A stretch of DNA of 64,000 nt from an uncultured Marinobacter sp. (GTDB lineage: Bacteria > Pseudomonadota > Gammaproteobacteria > Pseudomonadales > Oleiphilaceae). Positions 7,966 to 17,794 of this stretch are shown here, one piece after another. The position numbers and the translations under genes are program-made. Under the pieces are notes generated by a model. That model saw only the letters and a list, made by a program, of their open reading frames with translations. It was not told the origin of the DNA and ran no database searches. The stretch spans positions 1 through 64,000 of the forward strand of contig NZ_CAJXKQ010000012.1 of assembly GCF_913055835.1 (NCBI RefSeq), read 5' to 3'. Every line of letters starts with the position of its first letter. Position 1 is the stretch's first letter.

Positions 7966-8831
7966 TCACTCTCCACTTCCCTGCCGTTGTTCTTTTTCAG
8001 CATGGCCAGCTCATCCACCAGCCCCGAGCGCCATGGCATTTGTTTGATACCGAAGGTATTGCGGATTTTGGTGCAGATCAGCGTGGTATTGACCGGCTCA
8101 AGATGGCCCCATTCGGGCACCTCATCCACCACACGGATACCCTCGGGAATGCCCGGCAGGCCGGCAATGGCCAGGCCAAGCTCGTACAGATTGATTTCCT
8201 CGGCACCCGCGTATTGATAGGTACCCCAAACCTCGGCCCCGCAGTCGAGCTGCAGAACCACCGCCTCGATCACCCGGGCAAGGTCCCTGACCGCCACAGG
8301 CTGGCCACGGCACCGCCCTGGCAATGACAGTACCTCGCCTGCAGCTGTACTGGCCTGAACCTTCCGGATAAACCGTGCCAGGCTCCAGCCGGTCCGCAGG
8401 ATGATGTGTCTTGGCAGCAGGGTCCTCAGTGCCTGCTCGCACTCCCATTGCCAGTTGCCCAGCTCATTCACCGGCTGCCCCGGGTTCGAGGTAATATACC
8501 CGCTTTGCTTGCGGCCATCGAATACGTAGCAGGAGGAAAGCTGGAGCAACGCCATGCCGCGATCACGGGCAAACTCGGCGATGGCCACCGGTAGCGAAAA
8601 CGCAGCCATGTGGACGCCCTCAGGGTCTTTCTCGGCGACCTCGGGATCAGCCATCCAGAGTGCGTTTACAATCAGGTCGGTATCTTCAGGAATCCAGTTT
8701 TCCAGCGCATTGAGATCGGCATTGGAAGGGTCGCTGACAAGCAATGGGCTGACGTGCAGGTGAGTTTCCCGCAGTCGCTCCAGCAAAACCTTCCCCAAGG
8801 GGCCGTAATCGTGAACAACAAGTACATGCAC
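7953..8831 (-). CDS. RmlD-like sugar-nucleotide reductase family protein with lost catalytic pair
   Basis: A 292-residue member of the extended short-chain dehydrogenase / RmlD (dTDP-4-dehydrorhamnose reductase) family. It keeps the fold signature CYVFDG (101-106), the Pro-x-Asn strand (QPVN, 119-122) and an LRTGW segment. The active-site Tyr-x3-Lys of RmlD (consensus PxNxYGxxK) reads L124-G-N-W-Q128, so both catalytic residues are gone, and the cofactor loop at the N-terminus is VHDYGPLGK rather than GxxGxxG. No sugar-biosynthesis genes are near. It is therefore more likely a binding or regulatory protein than a reductase. Function not known. Confidence 0.65.
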   Translation of the reverse strand: MHVLVVHDYGPLGKVLLERLRETHLHVSPLLVSDPSNADLNALENWIPEDTDLIVNALWMADPEVAEKDPEGVHMAAFSLPVAIAEFARDRGMALLQLSSCYVFDGRKQSGYITSNPGQPVNELGNWQWECEQALRTLLPRHIILRTGWSLARFIRKVQASTAAGEVLSLPGRCRGQPVAVRDLARVIEAVVLQLDCGAEVWGTYQYAGAEEINLYELGLAIAGLPGIPEGIRVVDEVPEWGHLEPVNTTLICTKIRNTFGIKQMPWRSGLVDELAMLKKNNGREVESEPAG

Positions 8832-8982
8832 GAGGATTCAATGCCTCCGGATATCACTGATGTGACGGTATTTCGGAACCGGTCTGGCCAATGGTTTATC
8901 CATTCCGGTCCATACACTGTGATGCAGTCTGGACTTAATGCTTTGCTATTTCTTTCAAGAGCATACAACAACAGGAACTCTC

Positions 8983-9339
8983 ATGCTGAAACAACAGAGC
9001 CACATTGTGGCGCCGATCCCCGATGAGTTGCGAACCCGCGCCCTCTACACCGTTGGCGAATTGCGCGAACGGGGCAAGGCCGACAAGGAAGCCATCGACA
9101 AACTCTTCAACCTGATTGTGGACATGACCGAAGAAGGCCTGGACTTCTTTTTCCTGGAGCCGCTTCGCCGCCTGCATGCCAGCAACATGATGATGGGCAT
9201 GGCCAAAATGGGCATCAGCAGCATGCTCAAAGGCAGCAAGATGGTCGTACACAAGGTGCTCAAAAAGCTGGACGACCGCAGCCTCGCTGCCATTCTCGAC
9301 TTCATCGAGGAAATCATTCACGAACCGGAACAGGGCTGA
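8983..9339 (+). CDS. Conserved-looking small protein, unknown function
   Basis: A soluble, mostly helical protein of 118 residues with no signal peptide. A central Met-rich stretch (ASNMMMGMAKMGISSM) is followed by an amphipathic Lys-rich helix (SKMVVHKVLKKLDD). The start is ATG 8983 with AGGAAC upstream; the frame extends to 8938 but the upstream part has no site. It is divergent from the RmlD-like gene and convergent with alr. Base composition matches the neighbours, so I consider it a real gene. I do not recognise the family. Confidence 0.6.
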   Translation: MLKQQSHIVAPIPDELRTRALYTVGELRERGKADKEAIDKLFNLIVDMTEEGLDFFFLEPLRRLHASNMMMGMAKMGISSMLKGSKMVVHKVLKKLDDRSLAAILDFIEEIIHEPEQG

Positions 9340-9356
9340 CAGAGCGCCCCGCGATT

Positions 9357-10433
9357 CTAACGGTATTGCCGCGGTACCCGCCCGGTGATGCCGGTCATCA
9401 ACTCGTAGGAGATGGTGCCGGCACAGGTCGCCACCTCATCCACCCCGACCGTACGCCCCCAGAGTTCGACAGTGTCGCCTTCCTTCGCATCCGGCGCATT
9501 GGTGAGATCAACCGCCAGCATGTCCATGGATACCCGGCCGATGAGCCGGATCCGCTGGCCATTGATGGCCGCCGGGGTGTTGGTGCCGGCATGCCGGGGG
9601 TACCCATCACCATACCCGATCGCCACCATGCCCATTCGGGTATCACGGTCGGCAACCCAGCTGGCTCCGTAACCAACAGATTCTCCCGCTGGCACCATTC
9701 GGGTGCTGATCAATGGCGCTTCCAGCGACATTACGGGCTCGAGACCAAGCTCCGGACCGGTCTTGCCAACCATGGGCGAACCGCCATACAGCATGATGCC
9801 CGGGCGGCTCCAGTCAAACATCGGCTGGTCCGGGTGAAAATGGGCGGCCGAATTGGCAACGCTCCTCATCAGCGCCGGGAAAGCAGAGGTGGCCTGCTCA
9901 AACACCAATGTCTGCTGCGCTGTCATGGCGCTCTCAGGGTCGTCGGCACAGGCGAAGTGGGTCACAAAGCCAAGCAGCCCGTTGTCAGCCCCGATGGCTT
10001 CTAGCCTGCTCATGACTCCAGCCAGCTCGTCCGGGTGAAAGCCAAGACGATTCATACCGCTATTCACTTTCAGCCAGAACGCGGGCCATGCCTCAAGGCG
10101 CTCCAGCCACGCCAGTTGCTGAAAACTGTGAAAAACCGGCTCAAATCCCTGTTGGGCGCACTCCTCGATATCAGCGTCGGCGTGCACACCTTGCAGCAGG
10201 GCCACTGGCTGTTCCAGGCCGGTTTCCCGAATGGCCCGCGCCTCTTCCAGGCAAGCCACTGCATATTTCAGCGCCAGGCTATCCAGCGCCAAAGCCACCC
10301 GCTCGATGCCGTGGCCATAGCCATCGGCTTTCACCACGGCCATAACCCTTGCACCGCCAGCCCGCTTCTGGGCAGTCTGAAAGTTCCGGCGGAGGGCCTC
10401 CAGATCAATCCGGGCAACCGTACTGCGGGGCAT
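9357..10433 (-). CDS. alr: Alanine racemase
   Basis: A PLP enzyme that converts L-alanine to D-alanine for peptidoglycan. The PLP lysine is K35 in AVVKADGYGHG near the N-terminus. The C-terminal barrel carries the GYGASWVADRDTRMGMVAIG region, which includes the catalytic Tyr, and the substrate-side segment VSMDMLAVDL. Length 358 is normal. The start is ATG 10433, which shares its A with the TGA stop of dnaB (TGATG), so the two genes are translationally coupled. The in-frame TTG at 10436 is less likely. It is the last gene of the rpsF-rpsR-DUF2232-rplI-dnaB-alr series. Confidence 0.95.
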   Translation of the reverse strand: MPRSTVARIDLEALRRNFQTAQKRAGGARVMAVVKADGYGHGIERVALALDSLALKYAVACLEEARAIRETGLEQPVALLQGVHADADIEECAQQGFEPVFHSFQQLAWLERLEAWPAFWLKVNSGMNRLGFHPDELAGVMSRLEAIGADNGLLGFVTHFACADDPESAMTAQQTLVFEQATSAFPALMRSVANSAAHFHPDQPMFDWSRPGIMLYGGSPMVGKTGPELGLEPVMSLEAPLISTRMVPAGESVGYGASWVADRDTRMGMVAIGYGDGYPRHAGTNTPAAINGQRIRLIGRVSMDMLAVDLTNAPDAKEGDTVELWGRTVGVDEVATCAGTISYELMTGITGRVPRQYR

Positions 10434-11839
10434 CAATAGTCCCCGCCATAATCGCTGTAGTCGCCGTGGGCCAGATCCTCGAATTTGGTGTACTTGCCGA
10501 TAAACGCGAGTCGGATAGTGCCGATGGGACCGTTCCGCTGCTTACCAATAATGATCTCGGCAATGCCCTTGTCCGGAGTGTCCTCGTTGTAGACTTCATC
10601 CCGGTACACGAACATGATCACGTCGGCGTCCTGCTCAATAGCGCCGGACTCCCGCAGATCCGAGTTCACCGGGCGCTTGTTGGGCCGCTGCTCAAGGCTC
10701 CGGTTGAGCTGGGACAAAGCCACCACCGGGCAACTCAATTCTTTTGCGATACCCTTCAGCGACCTGGAAATTTCCGAGATTTCCGCGGTCCGCCCCTCGG
10801 TGTTGCCAGGCACCCGCATCAGCTGCAGGTAGTCGACCATGATCAGGCCAATCTTCCCATCGTTCTCGCGGGCAATACGACGAGCCCGGGAGCGCATTTC
10901 CGTGGGGCTCAGACCCGGCGTGTCGTCGATATAAAGGGGTTTGTCCTTGAGCAGACTCACCGCCGACGTCAGCCGGGGCCAGTCGTCTTCTTCCAGCTTG
11001 CCGCCGCGGACCTTGGTCTGGTCAATGCGCCCGAGCGACGAGAGCATACGCATGGCGAGAGCATCCGCCGGCATTTCCATACTGAACACCAGAACCGGCG
11101 TGCCGGTGCTGATCAGGGCATTTTCAACGATGTTCATGGCAAAGGTCGTCTTACCCATGGAAGGGCGACCCGCCACAATAATCAGATCCGAAGGCTGCAT
11201 GCCCGAGGTCTGCTCGTCGAGATCCTTGAAGCCCGTGGTCAGACCGGTGGTCTGCTCGCCGGACTCAAACAGCTCCTCGATCCGGCTCAGGGTCTTGGCC
11301 AGAATGGGGTTAATCGCCTGGGGGCCGGAACCTTCCTTGACCCGAGCTTCGGCAATCTGGAATACACTGCGCTCGGCTTCGTCGAGAATCTCATTACTGT
11401 TCCGGCCGAGCGGGTTGAAGGCCGAGTCAGAAATCTTGCCGGATACTTCTACCAGCTGTCGCAGAATGGACCGCTCGCGGACGATATCGGCGTAGGCGCG
11501 GATGTTGGCAGCACCCGGGGTTTTCTCGGCCAGTTCCGCCAGATAAGACAAGCCACCGGCATCTTCGATGTCACCGGCCCGCTCAAGGAATTCCGCCAGA
11601 GTTACAACATCCAGTGGCTCGCTCTCACTGGCGAGGCGCTCCACGGCACCGAAGATCAGGCGGTGGTCCTGTCGATAGAAATCAGCCGCCGAAATCACTT
11701 CCGAGATCTCATCAAACCGGCGGTTGTCGAGCATCAGGCCGCCCAATACCGCCTGCTCTGCTTCCACAGAATGGGGAGGCACCTTGATACGACTGGTTTC
11801 GAGATCGGTACTCGCGGGCTTCAGATTGGGCTTGGCCAT
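10433..11839 (-). CDS. dnaB: Replicative DNA helicase DnaB
   Basis: The hexameric 5'-3' helicase of the replication fork. The N-terminal domain (about 20-125; HSVEAEQAVLGGLM) is followed by a linker and a RecA-like domain with Walker A GRPSMGKTT at 224-232 and a Walker B-like IMVDYLQLM. The arginine finger and DNA-loop region EQRPNKRPVNSDLRESG is intact. At 468 residues it carries no intein. The start is ATG 11839 rather than the GTG two codons earlier. It overlaps alr by one base. The upstream gap to rplI (about 230 bases) contains a strong hairpin, so dnaB may have its own promoter. Confidence 0.96.
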   Translation of the reverse strand: MAKPNLKPASTDLETSRIKVPPHSVEAEQAVLGGLMLDNRRFDEISEVISAADFYRQDHRLIFGAVERLASESEPLDVVTLAEFLERAGDIEDAGGLSYLAELAEKTPGAANIRAYADIVRERSILRQLVEVSGKISDSAFNPLGRNSNEILDEAERSVFQIAEARVKEGSGPQAINPILAKTLSRIEELFESGEQTTGLTTGFKDLDEQTSGMQPSDLIIVAGRPSMGKTTFAMNIVENALISTGTPVLVFSMEMPADALAMRMLSSLGRIDQTKVRGGKLEEDDWPRLTSAVSLLKDKPLYIDDTPGLSPTEMRSRARRIARENDGKIGLIMVDYLQLMRVPGNTEGRTAEISEISRSLKGIAKELSCPVVALSQLNRSLEQRPNKRPVNSDLRESGAIEQDADVIMFVYRDEVYNEDTPDKGIAEIIIGKQRNGPIGTIRLAFIGKYTKFEDLAHGDYSDYGGDY

Positions 11840-11939
11840 GAACACATCTTCAGTTGGACAAAATTACCACGACAGTTTAAGCGACCTGCCGCAGCAATGG
11901 GAGAGGGTTACAGGGACTTAACAGCATACCAGAAAGCAA

Positions 11940-11973
11940 CAGGCCCGAAAGCCGCAAGTGCGGTTCGGGCCTG
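11940..11973 (-). terminator. Hairpin between rplI and dnaB
   Basis: CAGGCCCGAA / TTCGGGCCTG form a perfect 10-bp stem with a 14-base loop that itself pairs (CCGCA/TGCGG). On the minus strand it is followed by TTGCTTTC. It probably attenuates or ends the rpsF-rplI transcript before dnaB. Confidence 0.65.
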
Positions 11974-12070
11974 TCAGGTTGGCCGGCGCCCAGCCCCAGA
12001 AGAGGCAGCGACGGCCACCAGCGTGTTACCAGAGCCGGGAAACCCCGGCGCCGTTTTCAGGGAAAACGGC

Positions 12071-12517
12071 TTACTCGGCAACCACCGCCAGCTTGACCGT
12101 TACTTCAACGTCGGAGTGCAGCTGAAGCTCGATCTCGTACTCGCCAGTTACCCGGATCGGGCCTTCCGGCAGACGCACTTCGCTCTTCTCGACTTCGGTA
12201 CCACCGGCAGTAATCGCGTCAGCAATGTCGCGAACACCGATAGAGCCGAACAGCTTGCCTTCTTCACCAGCCTTGGAGCTGATGGTGAAAGCAGCACCCT
12301 CGAGAGCCTCGGCGCGAGCCTGGGCAGCAGCCAGCTTTTCAGCAGCTGCTTTTTCGAGCTCCGCACGACGCTCTTCGAACGCCTTCAGATTTGCTTCAGT
12401 GGCAGGTACAGCCTTGCCATAAGGAAGCAGGAAATTACGACCGTAACCGGCCTTGACCTTTACCTTGTCACCCAGGGAGCCAAGGTTTGCAACTTTCTCG
12501 AGCAGAATAACTTCCAT
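12071..12517 (-). CDS. rplI: 50S ribosomal protein L9
   Basis: A 148-residue large-subunit protein with the L9 N-terminal signature [32 protein letters not shown], split here as [17 protein letters not shown] and the [10 protein letters not shown] segment. A long central helix (about 40-75, Ala/Glu/Lys rich) leads to the C-terminal domain with [15 protein letters not shown]. The order rpsF-rpsR-DUF2232-rplI is the usual one in Pseudomonas-like genomes. A small hairpin sits directly after the stop codon (about 12051-12070). Confidence 0.96.
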   Translation of the reverse strand: MEVILLEKVANLGSLGDKVKVKAGYGRNFLLPYGKAVPATEANLKAFEERRAELEKAAAEKLAAAQARAEALEGAAFTISSKAGEEGKLFGSIGVRDIADAITAGGTEVEKSEVRLPEGPIRVTGEYEIELQLHSDVEVTVKLAVVAE

Positions 12518-12537
12518 CTCGTTAACCTCTTCGTGCT

Positions 12538-13404
12538 TTATTCAGCCGGCCCGGCAGCGCTTATACGCCTCCGGATATCCAGCCAGCTATCCACAAAAGC
12601 CAGAACCACTAACAGAATCATCAGACTTGGGCCCAAAAGGATCAGCGCGACGTAAAACATCGCCAACCAGTTCCCACTGAGCTTTTTCAAACCAACAACA
12701 CCGTGCACCAGTGCCAGGCTGGCCAGGAACAGCGGTGTTCCCGCAGCCCAGGCAAGCAACATGGAGTTAAGCCCGAGGAACGGACCAACCACCATGGTCA
12801 CCGCGCACAACACCGCAATTGGCGGCGAAAGACGCAGGGCGTGAAATTCCTTGCGGAATCCGCCGGGGTTATAAAGCCCCGCCTGCCAGGCCCTCGCCAG
12901 CATGGTCATGCCCACACCTGTCGCCAGGTATGTGCCTGCCATGCTCGCGTTCATCGTGTCCCGGATAACCTTATCGAGGTCATCGCCGAGACTCTTCGCA
13001 ATTTCGGCATTGTACTGTTGGTAAAAACTCACCCCGGCCTGGACCAGATCGTCCAGCAACCCCGGGTAGACCACAGGCAACATCAGGCCTGTGACGATTG
13101 CGAGGAAACTTCCCGCAAGCAGAGCTTTTTCCCAGGACAGCGTGGTTCTGATCAGCGACGCCATGAGCATAACCTGAAGCAACACGGCCAGAGCAGTCGG
13201 GTCCTGCCCGAAAATGCTCCAGCCAAGCGCCGGAAGTAATGCCCAGAGCCCGATGTTGAGCCCCTGACTGATGCCAAGCCTGAGAATTACCAGACCGACA
13301 ACGGCTGCGCCAATCCAGAACAACAAGGGTATGGCAGTTGTGACTGCTGCTACCCCGCCGGCCTGGAAGGGACCGCGCATTACATACTGTGCAAGTGCAC
13401 GCAT
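12538..13404 (-). CDS. DUF2232/YybS-like multispanning membrane protein
   Basis: A 288-residue integral membrane protein with about eight hydrophobic segments (for example [32 protein letters not shown], and the C-terminal [22 protein letters not shown]). Position between rpsR and rplI is diagnostic: many gammaproteobacteria carry a DUF2232 membrane protein exactly here. The function is not established. The gaps to rplI (20 bases) and rpsR (26 bases) are small, so it is in the same transcript. Confidence 0.75.
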   Translation of the reverse strand: MRALAQYVMRGPFQAGGVAAVTTAIPLLFWIGAAVVGLVILRLGISQGLNIGLWALLPALGWSIFGQDPTALAVLLQVMLMASLIRTTLSWEKALLAGSFLAIVTGLMLPVVYPGLLDDLVQAGVSFYQQYNAEIAKSLGDDLDKVIRDTMNASMAGTYLATGVGMTMLARAWQAGLYNPGGFRKEFHALRLSPPIAVLCAVTMVVGPFLGLNSMLLAWAAGTPLFLASLALVHGVVGLKKLSGNWLAMFYVALILLGPSLMILLVVLAFVDSWLDIRRRISAAGPAE

Positions 13405-13430
13405 GGTCCCAAGTCCCGTGTTTCTGTTAC

Positions 13431-13661
13431 TTAGTTATCGTGGCTGTCCGAGTACGGCAGCAGTGCCAGGTAGCGGGCACGCTTGATAGCGGTAGCCAGC
13501 TGACGCTGATAACGTGCTTTGGTGCCGGTGATGCGGCTGGGCACGATTTTGCCGGTTTCAGTGATGTAGCCTTTCAGGGTGTCCAGATCCTTGTAATCGA
13601 TCTCCTTGACACCCTCTGCCGTGAAGCGGCAGAACTTACGACGTCTGAAAAAACGAGCCAT
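13431..13661 (-). CDS. rpsR: 30S ribosomal protein S18
   Basis: A 76-residue S18: [17 protein letters not shown] at the N-terminus and the conserved [20 protein letters not shown] core. It binds S6 on the platform of the small subunit. It lies 25 bases after rpsF, its partner, with a clear purine-rich site (AGGAGT) before the start. Confidence 0.97.
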   Translation of the reverse strand: MARFFRRRKFCRFTAEGVKEIDYKDLDTLKGYITETGKIVPSRITGTKARYQRQLATAIKRARYLALLPYSDSHDN

Positions 13662-13686
13662 AATTTAACTCCTCAACTCCGGTTAA

Positions 13687-14103
13687 TTACTCTTCTTCGT
13701 CCTGGGTTTCAGCACGCTGACGTGGCTCGTCAGATTCGGCTGAACGACGCGGGCGATCATCGCCGCCACGACGATCTTCACGGGACTCGGAAGCTTTCAT
13801 CGGGGACAGTTCTGTATCCGCACCATCGCGGCGCAGGATCATGTCGCGGATGATTGCATCGTTGAAACGGAAGTTGTGAGTCAGCTCGTCCATTGCGGCC
13901 TGTGAACATTCAACGTTCATCAGTACGTAGTGAGCCTTGTGAATCTTGTTGATCGGGTATGCCAGGTGACGACGGCCCCAATCTTCCAGGCGATGTACCT
14001 TGCCGCCATCTTCAGTGATGACGCCGGTATAACGCTCGATCATCGCGGGCACCTGCTCGCTCTGATCCGGATGTACCATAAAAACGATTTCGTAGTGACG
14101 CAT
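13687..14103 (-). CDS. rpsF: 30S ribosomal protein S6
   Basis: S6 of 138 residues: [21 protein letters not shown], with the fold ending around residue 100 ([19 protein letters not shown]), then a long acidic/Arg tail rich in Arg, Asp and Glu. The tail ends in Asp/Glu-Glu-Glu-Glu, as in species where RimK adds glutamates to S6, although this modification cannot be read from DNA. It is the first gene of the ribosomal operon; its start has GGGAGA at a normal distance. Confidence 0.96.
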   Translation of the reverse strand: MRHYEIVFMVHPDQSEQVPAMIERYTGVITEDGGKVHRLEDWGRRHLAYPINKIHKAHYVLMNVECSQAAMDELTHNFRFNDAIIRDMILRRDGADTELSPMKASESREDRRGGDDRPRRSAESDEPRQRAETQDEEE

Positions 14104-14287
14104 GAGTTCTCCCTACGGTTTAAACAGCTTCCTTTTTATCGACACGGCTTTGACCCCGCGACCGACAAACATGAAAGCAAGGAGTTGACAGCATTCTGCT
14201 GCCGGTTTCTTTTTGCTTTATCAATAAGGCTTTACAAGAAAGGCTTGATCAAAAGCTTGGTCCCATAATGCCTGCGTTCAGGCAATA
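14104..14287 (-). promoter_or_regulatory. Promoter and leader region of the rpsF operon
   Basis: About 180 bases between the rlmB terminator and rpsF. On the minus strand the part nearest rlmB is AT-rich, fitting a promoter, and the part nearest rpsF is a leader of perhaps 80-100 bases. rpsF leaders in many bacteria carry an S6:S18-binding RNA structure. I cannot place that motif with confidence here. Confidence 0.35.
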
Positions 14288-14313
14288 CAAAACCACCCCT
14301 TAAAAAAGGGGTG
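14288..14313 (-). terminator. Intrinsic terminator after rlmB
   Basis: CACCCCTT / AAGGGGTG with a short A/T loop at 14294-14313. On the minus strand it is followed by GTTTTG. It lies about 40 bases past the rlmB stop and separates rnr-rlmB from the rpsF operon. Confidence 0.7.
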
Positions 14314-14349
14314 ACGTATTCTAGGCGGGGAAGCCCTTGTGTGCAAGGG

Positions 14350-15087
14350 TTAACCAAGCCGTTGGCGCAGGGCTTCGTATAGGCAAACACCCGTAGCCAC
14401 GGACACGTTGAGGCTGTCCACATGGCCGAGCATGGGGATATTGATCAACTGGTCGCAGTGTTCCCGGGTCAGTCGGCGCATACCCTTGCCTTCAGCCCCC
14501 ATAACCAGAGCCACAGGACCCTTGAAGTCGGCCTGATAGAGCGTTGCATCTGCCTCACCGGCGGTACCGATTAGCCAGACCCCCTGATCCTGCAAACTGC
14601 GCAGAAAGCGGGCGAGATTGGTAACCCGAACAAAGGGCACCGTCTCAGCAGCCCCGCAGGCGACCTTGCGGGCCACCGGTGTCAGCGAGGCGGACTTGTC
14701 CTTGGGCACAATAACCGCCTGAACACCCACCGCATCGGCGGTGCGCATGCAGGCACCCAGATTGTGGGGATCGGTCACGCCATCAAGCACCAGCAGAAAC
14801 GGAGGCTTGTCACTGCCGGCCAGCTGAGCGAGCAGATCGTCTTCTGTCCATTCCCGGCTTTCACTGACGGCCGCAACAATGCCCTGGTGCACCCCGGACA
14901 CACGCTCGTCGAGCTCCCTGCGATGCACAACTTTCCAGCGCACGCCCAAGCTATCCAGGGCATCGGTAATGCTCTTGACCCGCTTATCCTGCCGGCCGGT
15001 CTGAATCCATACCTGCTGCAGACGTTCAGGCTCGCGCTTGAGGACAGCCTCAACCGCGTGCCAGCCAAACACGAATTCTCCGGACAC
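14350..15087 (-). CDS. rlmB: 23S rRNA (guanosine-2251-2'-O-)-methyltransferase RlmB
   Basis: A SPOUT (TrmH-class) methyltransferase that modifies G2251 of 23S rRNA using S-adenosylmethionine. The N-terminal substrate-binding domain opens with [18 protein letters not shown], and the knotted C-terminal domain has motif 1 [19 protein letters not shown], motif 2 [14 protein letters not shown] and motif 3 [20 protein letters not shown]. All three are intact. Length 245 is normal. It starts 15 bases after the rnr stop, the usual rnr-rlmB pair. Confidence 0.96.
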   Translation of the reverse strand: MSGEFVFGWHAVEAVLKREPERLQQVWIQTGRQDKRVKSITDALDSLGVRWKVVHRRELDERVSGVHQGIVAAVSESREWTEDDLLAQLAGSDKPPFLLVLDGVTDPHNLGACMRTADAVGVQAVIVPKDKSASLTPVARKVACGAAETVPFVRVTNLARFLRSLQDQGVWLIGTAGEADATLYQADFKGPVALVMGAEGKGMRRLTREHCDQLINIPMLGHVDSLNVSVATGVCLYEALRQRLG

Positions 15088-15102
15088 TGATTCTATTTCC
15101 TG

Positions 15103-17652
15103 TTACTTGCCTGATTTTCGCGGCTTGCGCTGCCTGCCGCCAGCAGAGGGTTTGCCCGACCCTTTGCCGGACTTTTTCTTCGCCGCTTCACGGGCCGCGT
15201 CGGCGACCAGCTGGTCTTTGGCGCTGCCGGGTTTTCCGCTCTTCCCGGATTTTCCGGGCTTTGCACTCCCCGTCTTTGCCTTACCCCGCGAAGTTGAACC
15301 ACCACCTTTCTTGCGGCCACCCTTGTCGCTCCGGCTCCGATCACTTCGCTTACCCCCCTTTCCGCGATCCTCTCGCTTGGAAACATCCAGGGCATCCCGG
15401 TCAGCCTGGCGCCGTTTCGGGGTGCTGATCAGCTCCAGATCAATCTTGCGATCCTCCAGGTCAACACGAACTACCCGGACACGAACTTCGTCACCAAGAC
15501 GGAAGCTGACCGCCGTGCGCTCACCAATCAGGCGATGCTTGGCAGCGTCGTGGTGGAAGTAATCACCACTGAGTGTGGAAACGTGAACCAGACCTTCGAT
15601 ATAGATGTCCTTCAGCTCCACGAAGAATCCAAAAGGCACCACTGAGGCAATAACCCCGTCGTACTCTTCACCCTCATGGTCCTTGAGGAATTCACACTTG
15701 AGCCATGCCATCACATCCCGGGTAGCGTCATCCGCCCGCCGCTCGGTCATGGAGGTGTGTTCGCCCAGCTCTACCATGCGGGCATGATCATAAGGGTATT
15801 CGGCCAGCTCCGGATCCGGCGAAGGCGGCGTCACAACGTCCTTCCTGACCTCCGGATTGTGAATCCGGGACTTGATGGCCCGATGCACAATCAGATCCGG
15901 ATAGCGGCGGATTGGCGAGGTGAAATGCGTGTAGCTTGCAAACCCGAGACCGAAGTGACCGCTTTCATCCGGGCTGTAAACCGCCTGACTGAGTGAGCGC
16001 AGCATCACCATCTGGATAACGTTGGCGTCCGGCCGGTCTGCCACTTCCGCCAGCAAGGCCTGATAGTCTGCCGACGTGGGCTTGTCACCGCCTCCCAGTT
16101 GCAAACCCAGCTCACCAAGGAACAGGCGCACTGCATTCAGTCGCTCTTCCGAGGGACCGTCGTGAACCCGATAGAGTGCCGGGACTTGGTGCTTCTTCAG
16201 GAAGCGCGCCGTCGCCACATTGGCGCAAAGCATGCATTCTTCAACGATCTTGTGTGCATCGTTGCGGTGGACCGGCACGATTTCCTCAATCTTGCGCTCG
16301 GCATCGAACACAATCTTGGTTTCGGTGGTCTCGAAATCGATCGCTCCGCGCTCGGTGCGAGCCCGACGCAGCAGCTTGTACAGGTCGTACAGGTTGTGCA
16401 GGTGCGGAAGAAGATCGGCGTAATGGGCAGCCAGCCGGTAACCCTGCTCGGTATCCGGGCGCTCCAGCATGTCGCTGACCTTGTTGTAGGTCAGACGGGC
16501 ATGGCTGCGCATTACTGCCTGATAGAAGGTGTAACCGCTGATGTTGCCCGCTGCGCTGATGGTCATGTCGGCGACCATGCAGAGGCGGTCGACATCAGGA
16601 TTCAGGGAGCACAGACCATTGGAGAGCTTCTCCGGCAGCATGGGTACCACGTGATCCGGGAAGTACACCGAATTGCCCCGGCGAATGGCCTCTTCATCCA
16701 GTGGCGAACCCGGACGCACATAGTGAGACACATCGGCAATCGCCACCACCAGACGGTAACCGCCACGGGGACGGGGTTCGCAATAGATGGCGTCGTCAAA
16801 ATCCCGGGCGCTCTCGTCGTCGATGGTTACCAGCCGCATGTTGCGGATATCAACGCGATTGGTTTTATCTTTTTCGGCAACTTCGGAAGGAATCGAAGCT
16901 GCCTGGTCACCCACCGCCGGTGGCCAGCTGTGAGGGATATCGTAGGACCGGATGGCGACATCAATCTCCATGCCGGGTGCCATGTGCTCGCCCAGAATCT
17001 CGATCACCTTGCCTGTCGGCTGGGTGCGAATGGTGGGCTGGCGCAGAATCTCCACGACCACATACTGGCCGTGATACGCCTCACCCGCGTGTTCCTCTGG
17101 CACCAACACCTCATGGTTGATGCGGGCATTCTCCGGGACGACAAAAGCGATTCCGCTTTCCTTGAAGAAGCGCCCCACAGTCTGCTGGGTACGATGCTCC
17201 AGCACCTCCACAATGACGCCTTCACGGCGCCCACGATCATCCACCCGGTCTACCCGGGCAGCTACCCGGTCACCGTGGAACACCTGGCGCATCTGGCGGG
17301 CGGTGAGAAAGAGATCAGAACCGTCGTCGTCGGGCACCAGAAAGCCAAAGCCGTCCTTGTGGCCAATTACCCGACCAGTCACAAGATCGGCTTCTTCAAT
17401 GGGGAGGTAAGCGCCACGCCGGTTACAGATCAGCTGCCCGTCCCGGCACATGGCAATCAAACGCCTGCGAAGAGCCTCGATGCCCTCCTCCGACGACTGG
17501 CCAAGCTCGGAACACAATGTTTCATGTGTCGCGGGCGCCCCGCGCTCTTTGAGATGCGAGAGGATAAACTCCCGGCTTTGAATAGGGTTATCATACTTCT
17601 GGGCCTCACGGCTGGCGTGAGGATCCCGGTTATTTTTCTTCCTGGAAACCAT
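15103..17652 (-). CDS. rnr: Ribonuclease R
   Basis: A processive 3'-5' exoribonuclease that degrades structured RNA and takes part in rRNA quality control. In order: N-terminal helix-turn-helix, two cold-shock domains (about 90-250; GHKDGFGFLVPDD), an RNB catalytic domain with the Mg-binding set RDFDDA at 283-288, an S1 domain (about 645-725; GVIASVVPFGFFVELK) and a basic tail of about 110 residues rich in Lys, Gly and Ser with repeated GKSG/KSGKP units. I start at ATG 17652, with AAGGA upstream; the frame extends 12 codons further. Length 849 fits the family with a long tail. Confidence 0.95.
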   Translation of the reverse strand: MVSRKKNNRDPHASREAQKYDNPIQSREFILSHLKERGAPATHETLCSELGQSSEEGIEALRRRLIAMCRDGQLICNRRGAYLPIEEADLVTGRVIGHKDGFGFLVPDDDGSDLFLTARQMRQVFHGDRVAARVDRVDDRGRREGVIVEVLEHRTQQTVGRFFKESGIAFVVPENARINHEVLVPEEHAGEAYHGQYVVVEILRQPTIRTQPTGKVIEILGEHMAPGMEIDVAIRSYDIPHSWPPAVGDQAASIPSEVAEKDKTNRVDIRNMRLVTIDDESARDFDDAIYCEPRPRGGYRLVVAIADVSHYVRPGSPLDEEAIRRGNSVYFPDHVVPMLPEKLSNGLCSLNPDVDRLCMVADMTISAAGNISGYTFYQAVMRSHARLTYNKVSDMLERPDTEQGYRLAAHYADLLPHLHNLYDLYKLLRRARTERGAIDFETTETKIVFDAERKIEEIVPVHRNDAHKIVEECMLCANVATARFLKKHQVPALYRVHDGPSEERLNAVRLFLGELGLQLGGGDKPTSADYQALLAEVADRPDANVIQMVMLRSLSQAVYSPDESGHFGLGFASYTHFTSPIRRYPDLIVHRAIKSRIHNPEVRKDVVTPPSPDPELAEYPYDHARMVELGEHTSMTERRADDATRDVMAWLKCEFLKDHEGEEYDGVIASVVPFGFFVELKDIYIEGLVHVSTLSGDYFHHDAAKHRLIGERTAVSFRLGDEVRVRVVRVDLEDRKIDLELISTPKRRQADRDALDVSKREDRGKGGKRSDRSRSDKGGRKKGGGSTSRGKAKTGSAKPGKSGKSGKPGSAKDQLVADAAREAAKKKSGKGSGKPSAGGRQRKPRKSGK

Positions 17653-17794
17653 TCGGATCCTTGTTCTGAGGCTGCGCCAGGGCGGCACAGTTTAAATTAA
17701 TTTGCAATGGAGTATAACGTTGGGACGGAGCTCCTGCCTATCAACCTGCCCGTAATAGGCACAAATACCTGCGATTCTTTTTGCAAAAAAGTGT

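Noticed and set aside
10349..12655. Long plus-strand open frame of 768 residues
   Set aside because: It runs opposite alr, dnaB and rplI and is explained by GC-rich antisense reading. The three minus-strand genes are certain.
16099..17700. Plus-strand open frame of 533 residues
   Set aside because: It is antisense to rnr. No start signal or protein likeness.
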